Shown here piece by piece: positions 1-7,750 of a DNA stretch of 8,498 nucleotides. The stretch is from Verrucomicrobiales bacterium (GTDB lineage: Bacteria; Verrucomicrobiota; Verrucomicrobiia; Verrucomicrobiales; DEV007): assembly GCA_007123695.1 (NCBI GenBank), contig SLGN01000705.1, positions 1 through 8,498 on the forward strand, in the 5' to 3' direction. The notes under the pieces were generated by a model that saw only the letters and a list, made by a program, of their open reading frames with translations, had not been told where the DNA came from and made no database searches. Position 1 is the first letter of the stretch, and each line of letters begins with the position of its first letter. The position numbers and the translations under genes are program-made.

Positions 1-153
1 AACGTCTCCGGCCTGATCCGCCATCTCGCCCTCGGCCCGCAACCCGTTCTCGTCGAGAGAAACGGCACCGCAGTGCTGCAGCGGGAGTTCGACGAGGAAC
101 CGATCGAGGACGGCGACACCATCGAAATCGTCCGCATGGTCGCGGGCGGCTGA
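1..153 (+). CDS. thiS: Sulfur carrier protein ThiS, C-terminal part (5' end outside window)
   Basis: Frame 1 is open from the window edge to a TGA at 151-153 and gives 50 residues. It ends VRMVAGG, the C-terminal Gly-Gly tail of the ThiS/MoaD ubiquitin-like sulfur carriers. Other visible family features are the VLVERNGTAV strand, the acidic EEPIEDGDTIEIV segment and the hydrophobic strand just before the Gly-Gly. In the family, the terminal glycine is adenylated by ThiF and converted to a thiocarboxylate that donates sulfur to the thiazole ring of thiamine, in the cytoplasm. Only about 15 N-terminal residues should be missing, since ThiS is normally 65-70 residues. MoaD is the main alternative, but MVAGG after IEIVR fits ThiS better. 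The DUF1028 gene starts 25 bases after the stop on the same strand, so the two may be cotranscribed. Confidence 0.8.
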   Translation, partial: NVSGLIRHLALGPQPVLVERNGTAVLQREFDEEPIEDGDTIEIVRMVAGG

Positions 154-178
154 AAGCGCCGCCGGGCGCAGGGTTCCC

Positions 179-925
179 ATGTCGCATCCGCCATCCATCG
201 CCCGGCGCCGCCTTCTCGCGCTGCTCCCGGCCCTGGCCTCGCTCCCCTCGGGATCCTACGCCGCCGCGAGGCGCCCCGCACCCGCCGTCGGCACCTTTTC
301 CATCGTCGCCGCCGACCCCGAAACCGGGGAAATCGGCGTCGCCGTGCAGTCGCGCATCGTCGGCGTCGGCGCCATCGTTCCCTACGCCGCCGCCGGCATC
401 GGAGCGATCGCGACGCAGGCGCTGGCCAACCCGCGCTACGGGCCGGTCGGACTTTCGGCCCTTTCCCACGGAATCCCTCCCGAGGAAGTCCTCGCGCTGC
501 TCTCCTCGCAGGATCCGCTGCGGGAGCGGCGCCAGGCCGCCGCCATCGATCCCGCAGGACGCGCCGCCGCCTACACCGGCAACGAATGCCTCGACTGGGC
601 CGGCAGCAGAGTAGGGCGGAACTACGCCGCCCAGGGCAACATCCTAGCCGGAGCCGAGGTCGTCGCGGCCATGGGCGAAGCCTTCGAATCGGGCGGAGGC
701 TCCCTTTCGTCGCGGCTCCTCGGGGCGCTCCGAGCCGGACAGGAGGCGGGCGGAGACCGCCGCGGCATGCAGTCCGCCGCGCTCCTCGTCGTCCGCGAGG
801 GCTGGGGCTACGGCGGGGGCAACGACCGCTACCGCGACCTGCGGGTCGACGAGCACGACTCCCCCATCGAGGAACTCGCCCGCGTCCTCGAGGCGCATCG
901 CCGGCTCTTCGCGCGTCCTGAATAG
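179..925 (+). CDS. DUF1028 family protein (Ntn-hydrolase-like fold), predicted exported
   Basis: The 248-residue product matches the DUF1028 family along its length after residue 38. GTFSIVAADPETGEIGVAV lies at 38-56, the GIGAIATQALANPRYGPVGL block starts near 73, GNILAG falls in the middle, GGDRRGMQSAALLVV is in the C-terminal half, and the LRVDEHDSPIEEL tail is typical. The family is predicted to have an Ntn-hydrolase-like fold; its substrate is not established. Residues 1-30 form a signal peptide with an arginine cluster (RRR, 9-11), a hydrophobic LLALLPALASL core and a small-residue site near YAAA, so export, perhaps by Tat, is likely. The start is preceded by AGGG at 170-173 with 5-base spacing. 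Family members without a leader begin close to the TFSIVA motif; here that position is internal (T39-S41). It lies 25 bases after thiS, and no functional link to thiamine synthesis is evident. Confidence 0.85.
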   Translation: MSHPPSIARRRLLALLPALASLPSGSYAAARRPAPAVGTFSIVAADPETGEIGVAVQSRIVGVGAIVPYAAAGIGAIATQALANPRYGPVGLSALSHGIPPEEVLALLSSQDPLRERRQAAAIDPAGRAAAYTGNECLDWAGSRVGRNYAAQGNILAGAEVVAAMGEAFESGGGSLSSRLLGALRAGQEAGGDRRGMQSAALLVVREGWGYGGGNDRYRDLRVDEHDSPIEELARVLEAHRRLFARPE

Positions 926-960
926 GCCGGGCCACGTCTGGCCGGGCCACGTCTGGCCGG
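925..960 (+). repeat. 15 bp tandem repeat, about 2.4 copies
   Basis: The unit GGCCGGGCCACGTCT occurs perfectly at 925-939 and 940-954, followed by a partial GGCCGG at 955-960. The first copy overlaps the last base of the TAG stop codon of the DUF1028 gene. The core GGCCGGGCC is nearly self-complementary. It looks like a local slippage duplication; no function is evident. Confidence 0.85.
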
Positions 961-1239
961 AAAAGCCGCACCCAGCCCCTTCCGAACAAGCTTGCGCGGA
1001 AACGGGGTCCGTGCTTGCGTGCCGGGCGGCCCCGGTCCGGACACCGAACCGATCCGCGCCCGACCATCATGTTCTCCGCCCGCAGCCTCCGGGTCCGCGA
1101 AAAGCGCCCCTCCCCCCCCCTAGCCCCCGACTACCGCCGCGGCACCCATTCGCAGGCGACTCTCAGCGACGACCACAGCCTGCTTCTCGTCCACCAGTTC
1201 CGCGAGGGCAAGGCCCGGTCCTCCAGGCGCCTTTGGTTC
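926..1239. other. Intergenic stretch between convergent DUF1028 and ligA genes
   Basis: These 314 bases separate the ends of two convergent genes. They contain the 15 bp tandem repeat at the left edge and a run of nine C at 1112-1120. A plus-strand open frame from an ATG at 1069 to 1260 would encode a 63-residue basic, proline-rich peptide that runs into the 3' end of ligA. It has no recognisable domain and no clear ribosome binding site, so it is not called as a gene. No hairpin followed by a T tract was seen for either flanking gene. Confidence 0.5.
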
Positions 1240-3408
<2,169 letters not shown>

Positions 3409-3450
3409 TTACGGCGAGATGCGGTGTGGCAGAGCACGACGTCGGGCTCC

Positions 3451-3753
3451 TCAATCCTGGCCCTTTTCGGGAGCGCGCGAGTTTTGCTTCGCGACCTCCT
3501 CCTCCAGCCTCTCGCTGAGCCACTGCTTGATCATGCTCTGGTAGTTCAGATAGCGGTGTCGTGCGAGACGCTTGATGCGGCTGAGCATCTGCGGATCGAA
3601 CCGCAGCGTGATCGTGGTCGATTCCCGCACCGTCTGCCGCTGGATGGCCGAATTCATCAGCCGCGGATCGAGGGCGTGGTCCGACCAAAAGGCGGCCTCC
3701 TCCTTCTCGTCCTCGAATTCAGGGATCTGGCTCCAGCGTGCGACAGTCTTCAC
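3451..3753 (-). CDS. CopG/BrnA-like ribbon-helix-helix antitoxin, apparently orphan
   Basis: This is a 100-residue product starting at GTG (3751-3753). The N-terminal part, WSQIPEFEDEKEEAAFWSDH (7-26), is the type seen in CopG-family type II antitoxins of the BrnA group. The C-terminal part from about 46, with TTITLRFDPQMLSRIKRLA and YQSMIKQWLSERLEEE, fits a ribbon-helix-helix DNA-binding fold: beta strand, helix, turn, helix. Such proteins bind a partner toxin and repress their own promoter. The toxin gene would normally lie directly upstream, but 3754-4225 has no credible RelE/BrnT-like frame, and ligA follows downstream. It could be a solitary regulator or the remnant of a decayed toxin-antitoxin pair. 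The GTG start is the only initiator in this frame near the N-terminus, and a Shine-Dalgarno sequence is not obvious, so the exact start is somewhat uncertain. Confidence 0.8.
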   Translation of the reverse strand: MKTVARWSQIPEFEDEKEEAAFWSDHALDPRLMNSAIQRQTVRESTTITLRFDPQMLSRIKRLARHRYLNYQSMIKQWLSERLEEEVAKQNSRAPEKGQD

Positions 3754-3836
3754 AAGACAAAGGGTAGCAGGACCACAAGAAAAGCAACGCCGAATCTCAA
3801 TCCCCCCCTCACTCCCTCCCGATTCAAACCCTCACC

Positions 3837-3872
3837 AAATCATTAATCAAATCATTAATCAAATCATTAATC
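3837..3872 (+). repeat. Three perfect tandem copies of a 12 bp AT-rich unit
   Basis: AAATCATTAATC is repeated without mismatch at 3837-3848, 3849-3860 and 3861-3872. It contains the near-palindrome ATTAAT. It lies 84 bases upstream of the antitoxin-like start on the minus strand, so it is either an operator-like iteron for that gene or a simple slippage repeat. Confidence 0.9.
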
Positions 3873-3879
3873 AGGCTGT

Positions 3880-3899
3880 TTATTTGATATCACAAATAA
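3880..3899. promoter_or_regulatory. Inverted repeat, operator-like
   Basis: TTATTTG (3880-3886) and CAAATAA (3893-3899) are perfect complements separated by six bases (ATATCA). The site sits directly beside the 12 bp tandem array and upstream of the ribbon-helix-helix gene. Ribbon-helix-helix antitoxins commonly bind short inverted repeats in their own promoters, so an autoregulatory operator is possible, but the distance to the start codon (about 127 bases) is large. Confidence 0.4.
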
Positions 3900-4031
3900 G
3901 CTGACAACCGAGAAGACGATGAACACCTGGCCATGGATCTACCCCTTACCACCGTATGAACAATGCAATAACAACAAGGTTATTAATCTGTGTTCAGCAA
4001 TTTCGAATACTTCACCGAATCGGACTGCAAT

Positions 4032-4068
4032 CTGCTTTCGCCTTTTCGGCTTATCACTGCGAAAGCAG
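4032..4068. other. Stem-loop with 10 bp perfect stem
   Basis: CTGCTTTCGC (4032-4041) pairs perfectly with GCGAAAGCAG (4059-4068) across a 17-base loop. No T tract follows on either strand, so it is not a standard intrinsic terminator. It lies downstream of the methyltransferase gene (minus strand) and could act as a transcript 3' end or processing structure. Confidence 0.5.
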
Positions 4069-4078
4069 CGCCCCGATT

Positions 4079-4095
4079 GCCCGGCCTTTCCGGGC
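4079..4095. terminator. Short GC hairpin, possible weak terminator of the methyltransferase transcript
   Basis: GCCCGG (4079-4084) and CCGGGC (4090-4095) form a 6 bp GC stem with a 5-base loop, about 130 bases past the methyltransferase stop. No U tract follows on the minus strand, so the assignment is weak. Confidence 0.2.
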
Positions 4096-4225
4096 TTGGC
4101 GTTCGCTCCGCCGACCCGCTGAGTGGGAGCACGAAGCCACCCCGGGGCAGATGGCGGCGCGTGCGCGAAAGGAGCCCCACCCCACCCTCGGAGCGCGGCC
4201 TTCCCCGGCGTCCACTACCTTGCCG

Positions 4226-5032
4226 TCAGGCCTCATCGGCATCGGTTCGCCAGCGAACCGAGCAGCTCGCCGCGAACATCGGCATCCACTGCTGCAAGCG
4301 GGTCGACTCCTCGTCCCAGCCATCTTCGTAGAAACCGGTGATGGCCAGACCCGCATCGCACTGTCCGCCGATCTGAGTCTCCCAACTGTGGCTGAACTCG
4401 ATGCTGAGCTGGGCCTCGAGCTGCTGCGAGAGCATCTCCTCATTCATCGAGTCGAGGTCCGAATAGGGCAGCCGATGCACGACGCGCGGTTCGCCGGTTT
4501 CCTCCAATACCCCGTGGTCGAAGAGAAAGAAGCAGGGATTCATGAATCCGCAGAGGAGCCGGCCTCCGGGCTCGAGGACGCGGTGGCACTCGCGCCAGAT
4601 CGGCTCGAGCCTTTCGGCGAAGACGTTCGAGACGGGATTGAAGACCAGGTCGAAGGAGCCGGAGGCCAGCGCCGAAAGATCGGCCATGTCCCCCTGGACT
4701 GCTTCGACGCGAAGACCGTGGCGCTCGCAGACTTCGAGATCCTTCTCCAACTGCACGTCGGAAGCGTCGAACGAGGTCACCTCGGCGCCGGCCGCGGCGA
4801 ACACGGGAACCTGCTGCCCCCCGCCGCAGGCGAGGGCGAGGACGCGGATTCCCTCGAGCCGCGGATGCGCCGGGAACCATGAAGCCGGCACGGCCCGGTT
4901 CGGCGTGAGACGCACCGACCACTCGCCCGAGCGGGCCCGCTCGATTTCCTCGTCGGGAAAGGGCGTGCTCCAGCGGCAGCCCTCCATCGACTGTAAGTTC
5001 CACGCGTTCCGGTTGTATTCGTAGAGGTTCAT
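4226..5032 (-). CDS. Class I SAM-dependent methyltransferase
   Basis: The 268-residue product has a Rossmann-type SAM-binding core. Motif I is VLALACGGGQQVPVFAAAGA (64-83). The acidic residue at the end of strand 2 is D89 in VTSFDAS. Motif II is QGDMADLS (113-120), strand 4 is SFDLVFNPVSNVF (126-138), and VLEPGGRLL (152-160) is the post-motif seen in Methyltransf_11/25 proteins. Motif I has LACGGGQ where many relatives have DxGCGxG. The first 50 or so residues (NRNAWN...WSTPFPDEEIERAR) and the tail after 180 are probably substrate-binding and do not reveal the substrate. It is the last gene of a minus-strand unit, starting 18 bases after the pseudopilin-like gene. A protein or small-molecule methyltransferase would both be consistent. 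Initiation is at ATG without a clear Shine-Dalgarno, suggesting translational coupling. Confidence 0.9.
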   Translation of the reverse strand: MNLYEYNRNAWNLQSMEGCRWSTPFPDEEIERARSGEWSVRLTPNRAVPASWFPAHPRLEGIRVLALACGGGQQVPVFAAAGAEVTSFDASDVQLEKDLEVCERHGLRVEAVQGDMADLSALASGSFDLVFNPVSNVFAERLEPIWRECHRVLEPGGRLLCGFMNPCFFLFDHGVLEETGEPRVVHRLPYSDLDSMNEEMLSQQLEAQLSIEFSHSWETQIGGQCDAGLAITGFYEDGWDEESTRLQQWMPMFAASCSVRWRTDADEA

Positions 5033-5050
5033 CGGCGCATCTAGACCCGG

Positions 5051-5479
5051 CTACTCGAGCGACTGGTTCTTGGTTGAATCAAGGCGGAAACGCACCTCCC
5101 CGCCGCCGCGGACGAGGACGGTCAGCTCGTAGGTCTCGGCGAGGCTGTCGCTGCGGTAGCGCAGCCAGTCATCGTCGGGCGAGGAAAGGTAGGGGCGGCC
5201 CGTCCAGGGATTGGCAAGGTCGTCGTCGAGGTGTCCGCCGGAGACCAGCAGCTCGACCAGTTCGTGCCCGCTCATGGCCCGCCTCGGGTAGATTTCCTCG
5301 CGCACGTGAAAGCGCTGCAGGCCCTCCTGCACCGCGAGCAAGGCGGTGCGGACGCGGCGCTCGCTGCGCTTCTCGATGAGCGGAGGAGCAAACAGACCGA
5401 CGCCGACCGCGACGACGACGGCAAGGCCGAACATCCGGAGCAGCGGTCGCGGTGCCGCCGTCTTTCGTTTCCCTGCCAT
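5051..5479 (-). CDS. Membrane-anchored pseudopilin-like (GspG-like) protein
   Basis: This is a 142-residue product. A basic N-terminus (KRKTAAPRPLLR) is followed by one transmembrane segment, FGLAVVVAVGVGLFAPPLIE (17-36), so the rest should lie outside the membrane. After it comes a helix, RRVRTALLAVQEGLQRFHVR (41-60), then EIYPRRAMSGHELVELLVSGG and NPWTGRPY (90-97). This resembles the C-terminal region of type II secretion major pseudopilins, where a helix is followed by a YP motif, a short helix and a DPWGxPY-like turn. The classical prepilin peptidase site (G followed by FTLIE) is not present, so it may not be processed or assembled as a pilin. It begins 3 bases after the stop of the redox membrane protein gene, which strongly suggests coupled translation. 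Its role beside that protein is unknown. Confidence 0.7.
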   Translation of the reverse strand: MAGKRKTAAPRPLLRMFGLAVVVAVGVGLFAPPLIEKRSERRVRTALLAVQEGLQRFHVREEIYPRRAMSGHELVELLVSGGHLDDDLANPWTGRPYLSSPDDDWLRYRSDSLAETYELTVLVRGGGEVRFRLDSTKNQSLE

Positions 5480-5482
5480 AGC

Positions 5483-6769
5483 CTAGCCGAGCCACCATTC
5501 CACCGGGGCGAGATAGAGCCCCCCTGCCGCGACCAGCAGCGCCAACCCGATCCAATCGCGGTCGCCGAATTTGTCGCGCCCGGTGCGGCGTCTCACGAAC
5601 TCGAGGAGCCAGCCCGTGGGACAGCCGAATTTGCAATAGGCCATGGGATAGTAGAGCGAGATCGCAAGCCCCACCAGCGCGACCGCCACCGTGGCGCCGC
5701 CGGCCGACTTGAGCAGGTAGGCGTCGAAAGGCTCGATCCCGGCGAGGTCGAAGTCGAGGCGCAGGAAGGACACCCCCAGCACGAGAAAGAGAAGCATTGC
5801 CGGGACCCACCGGGCGATCCATTTTCCATCGTCCGGCAGGGGCCGCTTCCAGCGGGCCGGCAGCACCTTCATCGTCCACCTCTGCAAGTTGCCGTGGGGA
5901 CAAAGGAACTGGCAGTAAACCGGCTGTCCCGTGAACCAAGGCACGAAAAAAGCCGCAGCAACGAACACGACCAAGCCTGGCGTCGCCTCCCACGGGATGC
6001 GGCTCTCGGTCCAGCCCACCAGCAGGGACTGGGCGATGAGGTCGCCCAACCAGAGCCCGAGTCCCAGGATCGTCGCCACCGACAGGATCCAGCGGCGACG
6101 CTGCAGGGTCTTCGCCTTCCAGAAGGCGAAGAGACAGCCCGCCGCGAGGAAAACTAGGAGCACCCCGTCGCGCCACCCCACCGTGAAGCGCCGCTCCACC
6201 GCCGCGCGTCCTTCCGCCTCGGAGAGCCGGTGGGTGATGCTCCGCGCCACCGCCTCGCTCGTGCGGGTCGCGCCCGAGACGCCGTAGATGCCGGCCTCGG
6301 AAAGCGAACGGATCGCGGCGATCTCGTCCCAGGCGCGACCGTTCCATTTTTCCATGAAGAGGAAGTCCATGCGGACGTCGTCGACGTGGCTGGGCGTGTC
6401 GTAGCTGTGCCGGATGGCGACTCCCACGGCACGGTCCTCGGCGTCGAAGACGACCAGCACATCGGAAGGACCCGAGTAGCCCGTGATCGAGCGCGATTCC
6501 GGCATGGTCCGCACCGCGTAGCCGATCCGCTCGCCGGATTGGCCGATCACCTCCAAGCCCGCCCGCGGTCCCGGATCCACCCGCAGCCGATGGGCTCCCT
6601 CGAGGAAAACCGCGACTTCCGAAACCGTCACGGGCCAGTCGCCCTGGACACGCAGCCGCTCGTGGTGCGAGCGGACGAACCAGGCAATGGCCGCCAATAC
6701 GGCGAGTCGGTAGATTTGCAGGGCGATCTTGATGGCCGCGAAACGTAGCGCGAAAGCCGTCGAAGCCAA
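5483..6769 (-). CDS. FMN-binding and [4Fe-4S] membrane protein, NosR/RnfG-like
   Basis: From the chosen TTG (6767-6769) the product has 428 residues. A transmembrane segment at about 16-32 (ALQIYRLAVLAAIAWFV) leads into an extracytoplasmic FMN-binding domain (about 50-190) ending in YGVSGATRTSEAV (162-174), the SGAT motif in which FMN is attached to the last Thr in RnfG/NqrC/NosR proteins. Roughly five or six further membrane segments follow, with two CxxxCP motifs: CQFLCP (C286, C290) and CKFGCP (C379, C383), as in NosR/NapH-type membrane iron-sulfur proteins. No soluble ferredoxin domain is present. The expected role is electron transfer across or at the membrane; the donor and acceptor are unknown. 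The Asp normally three residues before SGAT is Tyr here. The frame stays open to an ATG at 7099, but that extension crosses a 22 bp repeat array and the divergent gene, so it is probably not translated. The true start is uncertain. Confidence 0.85.
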   Translation of the reverse strand: MASTAFALRFAAIKIALQIYRLAVLAAIAWFVRSHHERLRVQGDWPVTVSEVAVFLEGAHRLRVDPGPRAGLEVIGQSGERIGYAVRTMPESRSITGYSGPSDVLVVFDAEDRAVGVAIRHSYDTPSHVDDVRMDFLFMEKWNGRAWDEIAAIRSLSEAGIYGVSGATRTSEAVARSITHRLSEAEGRAAVERRFTVGWRDGVLLVFLAAGCLFAFWKAKTLQRRRWILSVATILGLGLWLGDLIAQSLLVGWTESRIPWEATPGLVVFVAAAFFVPWFTGQPVYCQFLCPHGNLQRWTMKVLPARWKRPLPDDGKWIARWVPAMLLFLVLGVSFLRLDFDLAGIEPFDAYLLKSAGGATVAVALVGLAISLYYPMAYCKFGCPTGWLLEFVRRRTGRDKFGDRDWIGLALLVAAGGLYLAPVEWWLG

Positions 6770-6876
6770 GGACCGAGGCGATGCAAATCGGCATCGTGGG
6801 AGACGCGCTCGGGGGAGTTGACGAAAGCCCGCGCGAAGATAGTCTAGGGATGAACGGGCTCGCCGGGGCTGCGGAT

Positions 6877-7008
6877 CCCCCACCTGACAGGGTTGAGTCC
6901 CCCACCCAACAGGGTCCAGTCCGTCGCCAGACAGAGTTAGGTCGGTCACCAGAGAGGGTTCAGTCCGTCGCCTGACAGGAATGGGTCCGTCACCAGAGAG
7001 GAGTTGCG
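6877..7008. repeat. Six degenerate 22 bp tandem repeats between divergent genes
   Basis: Six consecutive 22-base units start at 6877, 6899, 6921, 6943, 6965 and 6987. On the plus strand they share a CCGTCRCC-like start (CCCCCACC in the first two), a GACAG or GAGAG core, and a GGGT-like end leading into the next unit. The period is kept exactly with no indels although many positions vary. Because 22 is not a multiple of 3, the array is not a protein repeat. It lies between the redox membrane gene (minus) and the zinc-ribbon gene (plus). A period close to two helical turns would place the units on the same face of DNA, as in arrays bound by a regulator; this is inference. Confidence 0.85.
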
Positions 7009-7058
7009 CCAGGCGAACCGGCTCGGCGGCCAACAAAAAAACGAGAGCGAGAAGCGAA

Positions 7059-7583
7059 ATGAACGAAAACGAAGAGAAAGGCGAGTCCATCCCGTCCATT
7101 CTGCACTCCTTCTACGAGGATCGCCCTTTTCGCGTCTGCACCCGCTGCGGCGAATCCCTCGCCGACTTCGAGGAGGGCTACCGCGTCTCGAAAAACTTCA
7201 AGAAAGGCGAAGTCATTCTCGAATACGCCCTCTGCCTCCCCTGCCTCCAGCGCATGCTCGAGGAATCGTCCGAGGAATCGAAAGGCCGCCTCGCCCGCTT
7301 CCAACAGGAACGGCTTCGGGAAAATGTCTCCGGCTTCGAGGATTGCGCCTTCTGCGAGACGACGCGCGCCGACGCCCGGGGAGAGGAGTACGGCATTGCC
7401 GGAGTCTGTTGTGGCGACAGGCTCCTCGACAGCGCCCTGATCTGCATCGACTGCATCGAGGAGATGCACGAATTGCTCTCCGAGGAGACCCGCGATGTCT
7501 GGAAACGCTTTCGCGAGGAGAACTTCCCCGGCGTACCGGCGGATTTCGAACCTTTTCCGGGCGAAACCATCAAAACAGCATGA
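7059..7583 (+). CDS. Small protein with two duplicated CxxC...CxxC zinc-ribbon-like modules
   Basis: This 174-residue product belongs to no family I can name. It has two similar halves. Module 1 has C27xxC30 and C59xxC62; module 2 has C96xxC99 and C129xxC132, so the pairs are separated by 28 and 29 residues. The helices that follow align without gaps: CLPCLQRMLEESSEE with CIDCIEEMHELLSEE, then RFQQERL with RFREENF. Two extra cysteines (C117, C118) occur only in module 2. Each module probably binds one zinc ion. The protein is acidic, has no membrane segment or signal peptide, and should be cytoplasmic. The ATG at 7059 was chosen because the upstream in-frame ATG (6981) lies inside the 22 bp array; the ribosome binding site is weak (purine-rich GAGCGAGAAGCG). 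It is divergent from the redox operon and may share control through the array. Confidence 0.75.
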   Translation: MNENEEKGESIPSILHSFYEDRPFRVCTRCGESLADFEEGYRVSKNFKKGEVILEYALCLPCLQRMLEESSEESKGRLARFQQERLRENVSGFEDCAFCETTRADARGEEYGIAGVCCGDRLLDSALICIDCIEEMHELLSEETRDVWKRFREENFPGVPADFEPFPGETIKTA

Positions 7584-7681
7584 GTCGGCTCCAATTCTCC
7601 CAGATGGCTCGCGCAGGGAAATTTCCCTCCACCTTGATAGTCGGCTCAACAAAATATTCAAACTCGATAAATTATCAAAAG

Positions 7682-7710
7682 TTGAGAAAGAAAGTTAGGA
7701 ATTTTTAAAT
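7682..7710 (+). promoter_or_regulatory. Sigma-70-like promoter upstream of the LysM lipoprotein gene
   Basis: TTGAGA at 7682-7687 (5 of 6 matches to the -35 consensus) and TTAAAT at 7705-7710 (4 of 6 to the -10) are separated by 17 bases in an AT-rich pocket. The -10 ends 40 bases before the ATG at 7751. Supporting the same gene, AGGAAGAG occurs at 7722-7729 and GGTGG nearer the start. AT-rich sequence raises the chance of a random match. Confidence 0.4.
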
Positions 7711-7750
7711 TTTTGCCTTTCAGGAAGAGTTCTTGGTGGTATTTTTTCCC

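Larger units (their letters stand above)
3754..4225. other. Gene-free, partly AT-rich intergenic region with repeats and hairpins
   Basis: This region of about 470 bases lies upstream of the antitoxin-like gene and downstream of the methyltransferase gene, both on the minus strand. The segment around 3830-4030 is clearly richer in A+T than the rest of the window. It contains three tandem 12-mers, a 20-base inverted repeat, a small hairpin (AATAAC/GTTATT, 3967-3984), a longer stem-loop at 4032-4068 and a GC hairpin at 4079-4095. Open frames here (for example plus 3919-4122) have no recognisable protein character. It probably holds the promoter of the antitoxin-ligA unit and the end of the methyltransferase transcript. 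Confidence 0.55.

Noticed and set aside
3919..4122. 67-codon plus-strand ORF in the AT-rich gap
   Set aside because: Its composition looks random and changes with the local base content, and it includes the stem-loop sequences.
3956..4882. 308-codon plus-strand frame over the methyltransferase
   Set aside because: It is antisense to the intact SAM-binding motifs, and its N-terminal part crosses the AT-rich intergenic region without protein character.
5169..6905. 578-codon minus-strand frame overlapping the FMN/4Fe-4S and pseudopilin-like genes
   Set aside because: It is a frame-shifted shadow, rich in Arg/Gly/Pro, while the other frame contains the SGAT and CxxxCP motifs and membrane segments.
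6877..7008. CRISPR array
   Set aside because: The units are directly adjacent with no spacers, and they are degenerate; this is a tandem repeat, not a repeat-spacer array.
7634..7686. Possible pseudoknot: TTGATA/TATCAA interleaved with CTCAAC/GTTGAG upstream of the LysM gene
   Set aside because: Two 6 bp matches in about 50 AT-rich bases are easily due to chance, and the second arm overlaps the proposed -35 box, so it would not be in that transcript.
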